Shown: positions 1 to 8,947, counted from the stretch's first letter. The stretch is DNA of 64,000 nt from Streptomyces sp. BHT-5-2 (GCF_019774615.1 NZ_CP081496.1:5518001-5582000), one strand, 5' to 3'. A program made the numbers and translations. Notes: generated from the letters alone by a model not told the origin.

Positions 1-39
1 CGGCGGGACCGACCCCCCACCCCGCCTGCCACCCCGGAC

Positions 40-78
40 GCGCGCGGCGCACCTCCCGCCCCTCGGTGCGCCGCGCGC
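40..78. terminator. Strong hairpin upstream of the LPMO gene
   Basis: A 14-bp perfect inverted repeat (GCGCGCGGCGCACC at 40-53, complement at 65-78) with an 11-nt loop. It ends 48 nt before the LPMO start. It could terminate a gene lying left of the window or shape the LPMO 5' leader. The stem is seen directly; the role is inferred. Confidence 0.55.
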
Positions 79-126
79 CCCCCCCACACCCCCACCCCCC
101 ACATCCGACGAAGGAGACCCCCCACG

Positions 127-1089
127 ATGACCGCTGGACGCAAGGCCACCGTGTTCGCGCTGCTCGGCCTCGGCCCGCTGGCGCTCACCGCGCTCACCGC
201 GACCCCGGCCGCCGCGCACGGGTCGATGACGAACCCGGTCAGCAGGGTCGCGGCCTGCTATGCGGAGGGCCCCGAACACCCCACCTCCGCCGCGTGCAAG
301 GCCGCCGTACAGGTCGGCGGCGCCCAGGCGCTCTACGACTGGAACGCGGTCCGGGACGGCAACGCCGGCGGCAGGTCCAGGGAGCGGATCCCCGACGGCA
401 AGCTGTGCAGCGCCGGCAACGACGAGTACAAGGGGCTCGACCTGGCGCGCGCGGACTGGCCGTCCACCCCGATGAAGGCCGGCAGGCACACCTTCCACTA
501 CAAGGCGACCGCCCCGCACAAGGGCACGTTCGAGCTGTACCTCACCAAGGCCGGCTACGACCCGACGAAGCCGCTGAAGTGGTCCGATCTGGAGGCCACC
601 CCGTTCGCGAAGGTGACGAACCCGACGCTGACCAAAGGCAGTTACGTCTTCGACGGCACGGTGCCCGCCCGGTCCGGCCGCCACCTGATCTACAGCATCT
701 GGCAGCGCTCGGACAGCCCGGAAGCCTTCTACACCTGCTCCGACGTGGTCTTCGGCAAGGCCGGCGGCGGGGCCGTCGGCACGCCGACGGCGGCCGCGCC
801 GACCGACCGGCAGATCGCGGCAGGCGCCGGCCGGTCCTCGATGGACATGAGCCACCACGACCACGCCATGGGCGCCGCCGCCCCCGGGCGAGGGGCCACG
901 GGCGCGGATCCGGCCGCCGGCGGCGCGCACCCGGACGGCGCGTCGAAGCCGGTCGGCGGGAAGCGCCTGGCCGAGACCGGCGGCGACGGCTCCACCGCCC
1001 CGCTGGCCGTAGGGGGCGCCGCGGTGCTCGCGCTGGGCGCCGGCGTGCTGTTCGCGGCCGCCCGCCGCAAGGCCGCCCGGCAGGGCTGA
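127..1089 (+). CDS. Secreted AA10 lytic polysaccharide monooxygenase with sortase motif
   Basis: A 320-residue precursor. The signal peptide ends in an Ala run and cleavage before His31 would expose the N-terminal histidine of the AA10 copper 'histidine brace'; the second His lies in TAPHKG of the core. The family oxidatively cleaves chitin or cellulose. After the catalytic domain comes a low-complexity linker with a Met/His cluster (MDMSHHDHAM, residues 239-248), then LAETG (about 281-285), a hydrophobic helix and a basic tail. That is a class E sortase (LAxTG) wall-anchoring signal. The ATG has an AAGGAG site at 111-116. No carbohydrate-binding module is seen. Substrate is unknown; a copper-handling role is an alternative to polysaccharide attack because of the Met/His linker. 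Confidence 0.88.
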   Translation: MTAGRKATVFALLGLGPLALTALTATPAAAHGSMTNPVSRVAACYAEGPEHPTSAACKAAVQVGGAQALYDWNAVRDGNAGGRSRERIPDGKLCSAGNDEYKGLDLARADWPSTPMKAGRHTFHYKATAPHKGTFELYLTKAGYDPTKPLKWSDLEATPFAKVTNPTLTKGSYVFDGTVPARSGRHLIYSIWQRSDSPEAFYTCSDVVFGKAGGGAVGTPTAAAPTDRQIAAGAGRSSMDMSHHDHAMGAAAPGRGATGADPAAGGAHPDGASKPVGGKRLAETGGDGSTAPLAVGGAAVLALGAGVLFAAARRKAARQG

Positions 1090-1097
1090 GCCGCCCG

Positions 1098-1144
1098 CCG
1101 CTGCCGCCCGGCCGGTCCCGTCAGGACCGCTCGGGCGGCAGCGG
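1098..1144. terminator. Bidirectional terminator, LPMO / Lrp
   Basis: A 13-bp perfect stem (CCGCTGCCGCCCG at 1098-1110 with 1132-1144) sits between the convergent LPMO and Lrp genes. The stop codon of the Lrp gene lies in the loop, so the stem serves both directions. Confidence 0.75.
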
Positions 1145-1597
1145 CTCGACGATGTCGTTGGCGACGTGCTGGTAGATCACCGAGCTGCGGCAGTCGACGA
1201 CCTCGCGGCGCTTGAAGATCCGGTCCATCAGCAGGGCGTGCAGCCGGTCCACGTCCGGCACCGCGACATGCACCAGGAAGTCGTCGCCGCCGGCCACGAC
1301 GTAGACGTTGAGCACCTCGGGCAGGGAGGTCAGGAACGCCTTGAACCGCTCGATCACCTCGCGGTTCATGGGGCGGATGCGGACCGTGAGCAGCGCCTGC
1401 ACCGGGCGGTTGAGGGCGCGCAGGTCCACCGTCGCGCGGTAGCCGGTGATCACGCCGCGGGCGCGCAGCGCGCGGACCCGCTCCAGGCAGGTGGAGGGGG
1501 CGATGTCGAGCTTGCCGGCCAGTTCGCGGTTGGTCTGCCGTGCATCGCGCTGGAGTTCCCGGACAATCGCCGAATCAATGTCGTCCATGCCCCCCAT
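1121..1597 (-). CDS. Lrp/AsnC family transcriptional regulator
   Basis: About 158 residues: N-terminal winged helix-turn-helix (IDSAIVRELQRDARQTNREL... APSTCLERVRAL) and C-terminal RAM/AsnC ligand domain. Members bind amino acids and control nearby metabolism or transport genes. It is divergent from an amino-acid permease with only about 70 nt between, so the permease is the likely target. The chosen ATG (1597) is followed by a second possible ATG at 1588; a GTG at 1612 is also possible. None has a good ribosome site. The effector amino acid cannot be told from sequence. Confidence 0.88.
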   Translation of the reverse strand: MGGMDDIDSAIVRELQRDARQTNRELAGKLDIAPSTCLERVRALRARGVITGYRATVDLRALNRPVQALLTVRIRPMNREVIERFKAFLTSLPEVLNVYVVAGGDDFLVHVAVPDVDRLHALLMDRIFKRREVVDCRSSVIYQHVANDIVEPLPPERS

Positions 1598-1669
1598 GGT
1601 GCCCGTCGTCACCGAATTTTGTTCGGCAGCGCATCAATATGATCAAAGTTACGGCTAGCGTCTGCGGCT
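1598..1669. promoter_or_regulatory. AT-rich Lrp/permease divergent control region
   Basis: A locally AT-rich stretch in very GC-rich DNA. It contains the inverted repeat ATCAATATGAT (1633-1643) and the palindrome TGATCA (1640-1645). This is where an Lrp-type regulator would be expected to bind and autoregulate; binding is inferred. Confidence 0.4.
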
Positions 1670-2962
1670 GTGTCCGTACAAGAAACATCTCTCACTGCTT
1701 CCGCACGGCCGGATGTACGGCGGCTGGGTATCGGTGGCGGTACCGCGCTGTGCGCCGGCGCCGTCCTGGGCCCCGGTGTGCTGACGCTGCCGTCGCTGGC
1801 CGCCGCCGCGGCCGGCCCCGCCTCCCTGCTGGCCTGGGTCGTCCTGCTGGCCATGTGCGTCCCGGTGGCCGCGTCGTTCGCGGCGCTGGGCGCGCGGTTC
1901 CCCGACGGCGGGGGCGTGGCCACGTATGTGCACCGGGCGGTCGGGCCGCGGGCCGCGGCGGTGGTCGGGTGGTGGTTCTACGGGGCGGTGCCGCTCGGGG
2001 TGGTCTCGGCCGCCTGGATCGGCGGCAAGTACGTGGCGGACGCGGCCGGTTGGGGCGGGGGCGGCGCGGCCGCGGTCGGCGCCGCGGTGCTCGTCGGGTC
2101 GCTGGCCTCCAACGCGGTCGGGCTGCGGATGTCGGGCCGGGTGCAGCTGCTGCTCGGCGGGCTGCTGGCGGCGGTGCTGCTGTGCGCCGTGCTGGCCGCC
2201 GCGCCCCGGGTGTCCGCGGCGCACTTCACGCCGTTCCTGCCGGGCGGCTGGACGTCGGTGGGGTCGGCGGCCTCGGTGCTGTTCTTCGCGTTCGCCGGGT
2301 GGGAGGCGGCCAGTCACCTCTCCGGCGAGTTCGCCGACCCGGCGCGGGACCTGCCGCGGGTGACCCGCCGCACGCTCGCCGTGATCACCGTGCTCTACCT
2401 GGGCCTGGCGGTCACCACCATCGGGGCGCTGGGGCCGGCCGCCGCCCGGACCGACACCCCGCTGACCGCGCTGCTCGCGCAGAGCGTGGGGACCGCCGCC
2501 CGCCCGGTGGCGGCCGCGGCGGCGCTGTTCCTCACCTTCGGGGCGGTCAACTCGTATCTGGCCGGGGCCTCCCGGCTCGGCGCGGCGCTCGGCCGGGACG
2601 GGGCGGCACCCCGCTGGCTGGCCAAGGGCGGCGAGCCGGGCGAGGTGCCGCGCCGGTCGCTGGCGGTGCTCGGCGTGGTGGCCGCGGCGCTGGCGGTGCC
2701 GGCCGCGTCCGGCGTCGCCGACCTGGACCTGCTGATGCGGGCCACCGCCACCTGCCTGGCCGCGGTGACCCTGGCGGGGCTGGCCGCCGCACTGGTGCTG
2801 CTGCCGCGCCGCACCCCGCTGTGGTGGGGCGGGCTGGCCAGTGCCCTGCTGACCGCGGGGGTGCTCGCCTTCTCCGGGTGGCTGCTGCTGATCCCGGTGG
2901 TGCTGGCGGGCGCGTCCGCCGGCTTTCTGACGCTGCGCAGGACGGGCCGGGGCACCCGCTGA
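1670..2962 (+). CDS. APC-superfamily amino-acid permease
   Basis: A 430-residue integral membrane protein with about 12 hydrophobic segments and the APC-type N-terminal glycine-rich helix (GGGTALCAGAVLGPGVLTLP), resembling the YjeH-like exporter/permease branch. The family moves amino acids across the inner membrane by proton coupling. It starts at GTG 1670 with no clear ribosome site. The divergent Lrp regulator suggests amino-acid-responsive control. Direction of transport (export or import) and substrate are not decided by the sequence. Confidence 0.85.
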   Translation: MSVQETSLTASARPDVRRLGIGGGTALCAGAVLGPGVLTLPSLAAAAAGPASLLAWVVLLAMCVPVAASFAALGARFPDGGGVATYVHRAVGPRAAAVVGWWFYGAVPLGVVSAAWIGGKYVADAAGWGGGGAAAVGAAVLVGSLASNAVGLRMSGRVQLLLGGLLAAVLLCAVLAAAPRVSAAHFTPFLPGGWTSVGSAASVLFFAFAGWEAASHLSGEFADPARDLPRVTRRTLAVITVLYLGLAVTTIGALGPAAARTDTPLTALLAQSVGTAARPVAAAAALFLTFGAVNSYLAGASRLGAALGRDGAAPRWLAKGGEPGEVPRRSLAVLGVVAAALAVPAASGVADLDLLMRATATCLAAVTLAGLAAALVLLPRRTPLWWGGLASALLTAGVLAFSGWLLLIPVVLAGASAGFLTLRRTGRGTR

Positions 2963-2983
2963 CTGACGGGCGCCCCGGCCCGG

Positions 2984-3016
2984 GGCCCGGCCCGCGCGCC
3001 GACCGCGGGCCGGGCC
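2984..3016. terminator. Bidirectional terminator, permease / lipase
   Basis: A 13-bp perfect stem (GGCCCGGCCCGCG at 2984-2996 with 3004-3016) and a 7-nt loop between two convergent genes. Confidence 0.75.
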
Positions 3017-3056
3017 GGAGCGGGGCCGGTCCGGCCTGTCGGCCTCCCGACCGGCC

Positions 3057-3914
3057 CTAACTCACCACGGAGGCGCAGGTGGTCGGGGTGGCGTGGGCCG
3101 GGTCGAGGGCGTTGGCCGTCTCGTGGAAGGCGATCCGGTCGACGGTCCCGATGGCCACGTGCTCGGAGAGGTCCGCCGCGCACAGGTCCTGGAGCACGAC
3201 GTTGTGGACGTCGGGGCCGTTGAGGAAACCGGAGGTGTAGGGCGTGACGACCTCGTCGTACTTGGTGGCGATGACGGTGTAGTGGACGCCGGGGGCGGTG
3301 TCGCCGCCGGCGTTGAGGCGGTTGAGGAGGTCGGACCCGGTGGCCTGGTCGGTCAGCCCCGGGGTGAACTTGTCGAGGTACTGCTTGGCGCCCGGGAAGA
3401 GGCCCAGCAGCCTGGTGAGGCCGCTGAGGGTGGTGCCGTGGTTGTCCGGTGCCAGTCCGACCAGCGTGTGCACCTTGTCCGCGCCGCCGTGGAACTTCAG
3501 GTAGACCCGGGGCATCATGCCGCCCTGCGAGTGTCCGACGAGGTCCACCTTGTCGGTGCCGGTCGCGGCCAGCACCCGGTCGACGTAGTCGGCGAGTTGC
3601 TGCGCCGAGGCGTCCACCGGGCCGAGCCCGTGGAAGACCGGGACGCCGGGCAACTGGCCGTAGTCCAGGGAGAAGACGCAGTAGCCGCGGGCGACCAGGT
3701 AGGGCGCGAGGCCGACCCAGTTGTCGACGGCGTTGCCGAAGGTGCCGTGGACGAGGACGACGGGGCGGGGATGGGCACTGGAGGGCTTGCACGAGAAGTC
3801 GTTCCAACCGCTGCTGACGGTGGGGGACGCCGCAGCGGGTGTCGCCGTGGTGAGACCGAGGGCCAGGGCGGCCGCCGGAAGGACGGCGCACAGTCTCGAC
3901 CAGCGCAGCTTCAT
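3057..3914 (-). CDS. Secreted alpha/beta-hydrolase lipase
   Basis: A 285-residue preprotein. The signal peptide (MKLRWSRLCAVLPAAALALG...) ends at about A29. The mature part shows the lipase oxyanion region VLVHGTFGN and the nucleophile elbow GHSQGG. The acid and base probably lie in KYDEVVTPYTS and in the SEHVAIG or IAFHETANAL segment. It resembles the Streptomyces class of extracellular triacylglycerol lipases. The start was chosen because AAGGAG stands 6-7 nt upstream; an upstream extension is open but has no signal-peptide logic. Natural substrate (acylglycerol or other ester) is inferred from the family. Confidence 0.88.
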   Translation of the reverse strand: MKLRWSRLCAVLPAAALALGLTTATPAAASPTVSSGWNDFSCKPSSAHPRPVVLVHGTFGNAVDNWVGLAPYLVARGYCVFSLDYGQLPGVPVFHGLGPVDASAQQLADYVDRVLAATGTDKVDLVGHSQGGMMPRVYLKFHGGADKVHTLVGLAPDNHGTTLSGLTRLLGLFPGAKQYLDKFTPGLTDQATGSDLLNRLNAGGDTAPGVHYTVIATKYDEVVTPYTSGFLNGPDVHNVVLQDLCAADLSEHVAIGTVDRIAFHETANALDPAHATPTTCASVVS

Positions 3915-4221
3915 ACGAACTCCTTGCGGATGAGGGGGTTCCGGGGCTCGGTGAGCCGTTTCAGCTGCGATCCGGATCGCGAGGGCCGACGTGGTGACTT
4001 CCCAGTAAGTTACGAGCGGGTAAGCAGGACGTACCAGTGTCGTGACGGTGAAGGAAGCAGCACGCGATCCGCACCGCACGCCCGGGCGCGCAATACCGGT
4101 TGCATGCGGGGGAGACGGCGGCCCGGGGTATACGACCCTCAATGACCGTTAGCGGAAGTGGAGTTGGGAAGGGGAGTTGGGGAAGGGGAGTCGCGGCGGC
4201 CGGGCGGTGCCGGGCCGGGCC
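3915..4221. other. Noncoding interval between lipase and Y-family gene
   Basis: About 300 nt without a gene. It should hold the lipase promoter near 3960-4060, a moderately AT-containing section. At about 4155-4192 the unit GGGAAGGGGAGTTG recurs as a degenerate tandem. No convincing operator was recognised. Confidence 0.4.
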
Positions 4222-5295
4222 CTACGGCCGGGGGTGCCGGCGGGCCGTTCCCGGGGCCGGTCCGAACGCTCCGGCGGGGCGTATCGCCGCGGCGCCGAAG
4301 CGGGCCCGGGCGCGGTCGACGGCCGCCTCGATGCGGTGGGCCTTGTCGTCGGCGGCGTCGAACGTCAGCTGGCGCGCGGCGCGTTCGGCCCGGCACAGGT
4401 CCTCGGCCCGCAGGGCCAGCGCGCGCACCCGGGCCCGCTGGAGGCCGAGGGCGGCGTGCAGCGCGTAGGCGGCCGCGGTCAGCGCGGGACCGTGAGCGGT
4501 CGGTGCGTCCAGCCGGCGGGTGCGGGTGGTGGTGGAGCGGTCGGCGTAGCGGACGGTGAGGGTGAGCGCGCGGGCCGCCTGCCCGTCGACCCGCAGTCGG
4601 GCGCCGAGTTCGTCGGCGAGCGAGAGCAGCGCCCGGCGGCGCCGGTCGGGGTCCAGTTCGTCGTGGGCGAAGCGGTGTTCGGCGGCGATCGAGCGGGCGA
4701 CCGCGTCGGGGGTGACGGGGGTGGGGTCGATCCCGCGGGCGCGTTCGGAGACCGCCCGGCCGGCCCGGGCGCCCAGGATCCGCTGGAGGGTGGCGGGCGG
4801 TGCGGCGGCGATCTTGCCGATGCTGTCGAGCCCGTAGGCGGACAGCGCGCGGGCGGCCGCCGGTCCGACGCCGTACAGCGCGGAGGCCGGGCGGCGGTCG
4901 AGGAAGGCGGCGACGGACCGCGGGTCGGCGGGCACCGCGCCGATCCCACCGGGCGGGGCGTCCTGGGCCGCGATCCGGGCGAGCTGCGGGTTGGCGCCGA
5001 CGCCGATGGTGCACCGCACGCCGTACCAGGCGAGCGCGCGCAGCCGGACCAGCGCGGCGATGCCCGCGGCGTCGCGGTCGAAGTAGCGCAGCGCGCCGCG
5101 GACGTCGGCGAGCGCGGCGTCCGGCGACAGCGCCTGGACGACCGGGGTGAACTGGCCCAGCAGGCCGAGCAGTTGCTCGTACCGGCGGGCGCCCACCGGC
5201 TCGCCGGCGGCGGTCCGGAAGCGGACGTACAGCGTGCCGGGCGGGCGCCGGGCACCGGCCGGGGGCGGCGGGACAGGTGGGGCCTTGGGGGTCAT
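4222..5295 (-). CDS. ImuB-like Y-family polymerase homologue, catalytically degenerate
   Basis: A 357-residue protein with Y-family palm/fingers, helix-hairpin-helix thumb (LYGVGPAAARALSAYGLDSIGKI) and little-finger region. The usual first metal-binding Asp (DMDAFF motif) is replaced in LYVRFRTAAGEP, and the second site (normally SxDE) reads SPDAAL, so the acidic catalytic residues appear absent. That is the hallmark of ImuB-type non-catalytic partners of DnaE2 in translesion synthesis. Its ATG overlaps the dnaE2 stop (ATGA, 5292-5295), showing translational coupling. No RecA-like ImuA' gene is adjacent. It could instead be a diverged DinB with altered residues. Confidence 0.82.
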   Translation of the reverse strand: MTPKAPPVPPPPAGARRPPGTLYVRFRTAAGEPVGARRYEQLLGLLGQFTPVVQALSPDAALADVRGALRYFDRDAAGIAALVRLRALAWYGVRCTIGVGANPQLARIAAQDAPPGGIGAVPADPRSVAAFLDRRPASALYGVGPAAARALSAYGLDSIGKIAAAPPATLQRILGARAGRAVSERARGIDPTPVTPDAVARSIAAEHRFAHDELDPDRRRRALLSLADELGARLRVDGQAARALTLTVRYADRSTTTRTRRLDAPTAHGPALTAAAYALHAALGLQRARVRALALRAEDLCRAERAARQLTFDAADDKAHRIEAAVDRARARFGAAAIRPAGAFGPAPGTARRHPRP

Positions 5296-8200
5296 CCGGC
5301 GCTCCCGGGGCTGGCGTGCCACAACTTGCGGCCGGTGGCGGCGCGTTCGCCCGGCGGCTGGAGGTCGGCCCACGGGTGCAGCTCGTAGCCGGTCTCCAGG
5401 CGGATGGTGCGGCCGGAACCGGGCGCCTCGGCGGGCTCCGGCGCGGGCTCGCGGGCGGCGCCGTCCGCCGGGGCGCCGTCCCGGAGCACGGGCTCCGGGG
5501 ACGCAGCAAGGGGCGCGGCGCCAGCCGCTCCGGTGGAGCCGGTGCTTGCACCGGAGAGCTCGGCGGTGACCGCCTCCAGGCCGCCGGTGCGGCGGAGTTC
5601 GGCCAGCTCGGCGAGGTTCCAGGCAGCGCTGCCGACCACGCTGAGGCTGCGCGGGCCGCGCCGCTGGACCGTACCGCGCACCAGCAGCAGCCACGAGTGG
5701 AAGATGGTGCGGGCGCAGGTCTGGTGAGTGTCGTCGAAGAAGGCGCAGTCGACCAGGCCGGTGCTGTCGTCGAGGGTGGTGAAGATGACTCGGCGGCCGG
5801 AGCGGATCGGCGGTGTCTGGGTGGCCGCCTTGGCACCGGCGACCAGCACCGTCTCGCCGTGCCGGACGTCCCGCAGCCGCCGGGCCGGCACCGCGCCCAG
5901 CTCGGTGAGGAACGCGCCGTGGTCGGCCATCAGATGGCGGGAGGCGTCCATGCCGAGGACGCCCAGTTCGGCGCTGAGCCGTTCCACGTCGGTGAGGTCG
6001 GGAAGGCCCGCCGGCTCGATCGGGTCGGCCGCTTCCTCCTGAGCCGTGTGGAGCGTCAACTGCCCGGCGGGGGCGCTCCGTCCGTGGTGGTGCAGTTCGG
6101 CGAGGTGCAGCAGCAGGTCGCGCCGGTTGGCGCCGAAGGCGTCCAACGCGCCGACCCGGGCGAGGCGTTCGGCCACCGGGCGGCTGGGGCGGGCCCGCTG
6201 CCAGAGGTCCTGGAGCGAGCGGTAGGGCTGCCCGTCCGCGATCCGGCGGGCCTCGGCCCGGCTCATTCCGTGCACGTCGGAGAGGGCCAGCCGCAGCCCC
6301 CAGGCGTCGGGGGCACCCTCCTTACCGGACACCAGTTCGATCCGGTGGGCGACCGCCGACCGGTTCACGTCCAGCGGCAGCACCGGCACCCCGCGCCGCC
6401 GGGCGTCCGCGAGCAGCAGCCGCTTGGGGTACATCCCGGGGTCGTGGGTGAGCAGCCCGGCGTAGAAGGCCGCCGGATGGTGCGCCTTGAGCCAGGCGGA
6501 CTGGTAGGTGGGCACCGCGAACGCGACGGCGTGCGCCTTGCAGAAGCCGTAGGCGCCGAACGCCTCGACGATCTCCCAGGTGTGCGCGACGGCGTCGGGT
6601 GCGTAACCGCGGGCGGCGGCCCGCCGGGCGAACCAGGTGCGCACCCGGGCCTGCCGCTCCGGGTCCGCCAGGGCGCGCCGCTGCTCGTCCGCCTCGTCCC
6701 GGCGGCATCCGGTCATGATCCGCAGGATCTCGATGACCTGCTCGTGGAACACCACCACCCCGTAGGTCTCGCGCAGCGGTTCCGCCAGGTCGGAGTGCGG
6801 GTAGCGGACGGCCGCGCGGCCGTGCCGGGCCTCGATGAAGGGCCGGACCATGTCGGCGGCGACCGGGCCCGGCCGGAAGAGGGAGATGTCGACGACCAGG
6901 TCGTGGAAGGTGGCGGGCTGGAGCCGGCCGACCAGGTCGCGCTGGCCGGGCGACTCGATCTGGAAGCAGCCCAGCGTCTCGGTCGAGCGGATCAGGCCGT
7001 AGGTGGCCGGGTCGCCGGGCGGCACCTGCGCGGGGTCGTCCAGGTCGAGGCGGACGCCGGTGGCCCGGCCGATCTCGGCGACCGCGTGCGCCATCGCCGA
7101 CTGCATCCGGACGCCCAGCACATCGAGCTTGAGCAGCCCCAGGTCCTCCACGTCGTCCTTGTCGAACTGGGACATCGGGAACCCCTCGCCGCTGGTGGGC
7201 ACGACCGGCGTGCGGTCCAGCAGCGTGGCGTCGGAGAGCAGCACCCCGCACGGGTGCATGGCGATCCCGCGGGGCAGCGCGTCCAGCGCCTCGACCAGTT
7301 CCCACAGTCGTTCGTCGGCGCCCTCCCGCACCCCGCGCAGCTCGGGCAGTTCGGCCAGCGCGGCGCGGGCGTCCCGGGCCCGGATGTGCGGGAACGCCTT
7401 GGCGAGGCGGTCCACCCGCGCCGGGTCCATGCCGAGGGCGGCACCCACGTCCCGTACGGCGTGCCGGACGCGGTAGGTCTCGGGCATCGAGACGGTCGCC
7501 ACCCGCTCGGCGCCGAAGCGGTCGAAGATCGCGCGGTAGACCTCCAGCCGGCGGGCCGACTCGACGTCGATGTCGATGTCCGGCAGCGCGCGCCGCCGCT
7601 CGGACAGGAACCGCTCCATCAGCAGCCCGTGCTCGACCGGATCGGCGTGCGCGATGCCCAGGAGGTGGTTGACCAGCGAGCCTGCGCCGGACCCGCGGGC
7701 CGTGACGCGTATCCCCATCTCCCTGATGTCCGCCACGACCTGAGCAACCGTCAGGAAGTACGAGGGGAAGCCGAGCCGCTCGATGGTGCGCAGCTCCTCG
7801 TGCAGCCGCGCCCAGCGCTCCCGGTCGCGGTCGTGGCCGCGCAGCACCATCGCGGCGGCGCAGCGGGAGCGCAGCACCCGGGCGGCGGTGCGGTGCTCCG
7901 CGCCGACCAGCCGGGGCTCGGGGAAGTGGATGCGGCCCAGTCCGATGTCGCCCCGCGGATCCACCCGGCACTCCCCCGCGGTCTCCTCGGTCATGGCGAG
8001 CAGCCGGTGGGCGAGGCCGCGCCGGAAGCCGGCCGCCTCGGCGATCCGCTCGGCGGCGGCGGCCATCGCGGCGGTGTCCTTGAGCCAGCGTTCGCCGCCG
8101 TCCCAGGTCTCGGGGCGGCGGCGGTCCACCGGCACCAGGCGGCGGGCGGAGTCCAGGACGTCGGCGACCGGGCCCTGGCCGGGGTCGGCGTAGCGGACCG

Positions 8201-8855
8201 CGTTGGTCAGGACGGCGCGGACGCCCTGGTCGACGGCGAAGCCGAGGGTGCGGGCGGCCAGCCGCAGGGAGCCGGGGCCGCTGCCGGGCCGGCCGTGGTC
8301 GACGACCTCCAGGCGCAGCGCGTCGCCGTACCGCTCGCGCCAGGGGGCGAGGAGCCGGGCGGCGCGGTCCGGGCGGGCGGCGGACAGCGCCCGGCCGACC
8401 TCGGAGTCCGGTCCGAGCAGGACGGTCAGCCCGTCCGTGGCGGATTCCAGGGCGTCCGCGGGAAGTACGGGCCGCTCGCCCCGGGCCGCGTGGGCGGCCG
8501 AGACCAGCCGGCACAGGGCGGCCCAGCCGACGGCGCCGTCCCGGGCCAGGAAGACGACCCGGGCGGCGGACTCGTCGAGGAAGGCGCCGCCGCGCACCGG
8601 GGTGCGGGGACGAGCGGCGGGCCGGGGCGCCGGTTCCCCTTCGGCCACGGCGAGTTCGGTGCCGAACAGCGGCCGGACGCCGGCCTCGGCGGCGGCCTTG
8701 GCGAACCGCACGGTGCCGGCGAGCCCGTCCCGGTCGGTCAGCGCGAGGGCGTCCAGCCCGCGCTCGGCGGCGCGCTCGGCCAGCCGCTCCGGATGGGAGG
8801 CGCCGTAGCGCAGCGAGAAGCCCGAAGCGGTGTGCAGATGCGTGAACTCGGGCAT
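5292..8855 (-). CDS. dnaE2: Error-prone DNA polymerase III alpha subunit DnaE2
   Basis: A 1187-residue C-family polymerase. It has an N-terminal PHP domain (THLHTASGFS, ALTDRDGL), the palm with PDIDIDVE at about residues 421-428, the fingers region (HEQVIEILRIMTGCRRDEADE), a helix-hairpin-helix, and a C-terminal OB fold (VLVAGAKAATQTPP...RVIFTTLDDSTGLVDCAFF). It is shorter than replicative DnaE1 and lacks the tau-binding tail, as usual for DnaE2. DnaE2 carries out damage-induced translesion synthesis. The start at 8855 has AGGAGGTG just upstream; an upstream ATG at 8870 is less well placed. A LexA-type box overlaps the promoter (8932-8947). It is coupled to the ImuB-like gene. Confidence 0.95.
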   Translation of the reverse strand: MPEFTHLHTASGFSLRYGASHPERLAERAAERGLDALALTDRDGLAGTVRFAKAAAEAGVRPLFGTELAVAEGEPAPRPAARPRTPVRGGAFLDESAARVVFLARDGAVGWAALCRLVSAAHAARGERPVLPADALESATDGLTVLLGPDSEVGRALSAARPDRAARLLAPWRERYGDALRLEVVDHGRPGSGPGSLRLAARTLGFAVDQGVRAVLTNAVRYADPGQGPVADVLDSARRLVPVDRRRPETWDGGERWLKDTAAMAAAAERIAEAAGFRRGLAHRLLAMTEETAGECRVDPRGDIGLGRIHFPEPRLVGAEHRTAARVLRSRCAAAMVLRGHDRDRERWARLHEELRTIERLGFPSYFLTVAQVVADIREMGIRVTARGSGAGSLVNHLLGIAHADPVEHGLLMERFLSERRRALPDIDIDVESARRLEVYRAIFDRFGAERVATVSMPETYRVRHAVRDVGAALGMDPARVDRLAKAFPHIRARDARAALAELPELRGVREGADERLWELVEALDALPRGIAMHPCGVLLSDATLLDRTPVVPTSGEGFPMSQFDKDDVEDLGLLKLDVLGVRMQSAMAHAVAEIGRATGVRLDLDDPAQVPPGDPATYGLIRSTETLGCFQIESPGQRDLVGRLQPATFHDLVVDISLFRPGPVAADMVRPFIEARHGRAAVRYPHSDLAEPLRETYGVVVFHEQVIEILRIMTGCRRDEADEQRRALADPERQARVRTWFARRAAARGYAPDAVAHTWEIVEAFGAYGFCKAHAVAFAVPTYQSAWLKAHHPAAFYAGLLTHDPGMYPKRLLLADARRRGVPVLPLDVNRSAVAHRIELVSGKEGAPDAWGLRLALSDVHGMSRAEARRIADGQPYRSLQDLWQRARPSRPVAERLARVGALDAFGANRRDLLLHLAELHHHGRSAPAGQLTLHTAQEEAADPIEPAGLPDLTDVERLSAELGVLGMDASRHLMADHGAFLTELGAVPARRLRDVRHGETVLVAGAKAATQTPPIRSGRRVIFTTLDDSTGLVDCAFFDDTHQTCARTIFHSWLLLVRGTVQRRGPRSLSVVGSAAWNLAELAELRRTGGLEAVTAELSGASTGSTGAAGAAPLAASPEPVLRDGAPADGAAREPAPEPAEAPGSGRTIRLETGYELHPWADLQPPGERAATGRKLWHASPGSAG

Positions 8856-8917
8856 CCGCACCTCCTGCACCTCATACGCCCCCCGGCTGTATTCGCGTCC
8901 CTTGTTTCACTTCCTCC

Positions 8918-8947
8918 ACCATAACGCGTCTTCGAACATTCGTACGA
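8918..8947 (-). promoter_or_regulatory. LexA (SOS) box and -10 element of dnaE2
   Basis: TCGAACATTCGTACGA (8932-8947) matches the actinobacterial/Bacillus LexA consensus TCGAACNNNNGTTCGA at 11 of 12 fixed positions. On the minus strand a TATGGT -10-like hexamer follows at 8923-8918, so the box would cover the -35 side. It lies about 77 nt before the dnaE2 start. Seen in sequence; LexA control is inferred. Confidence 0.72.

Noticed and set aside
4155..4192. Tandem GGGAAGGGGAGTTG units
   Set aside because: Two imperfect copies only, in low-complexity purine-rich DNA; no sign of a functional repeat.
5277..8924. Very long open frame on the plus strand opposite dnaE2
   Set aside because: Stop-free antisense frames are expected in very GC-rich genes; it shows no domain and mirrors dnaE2 codons.
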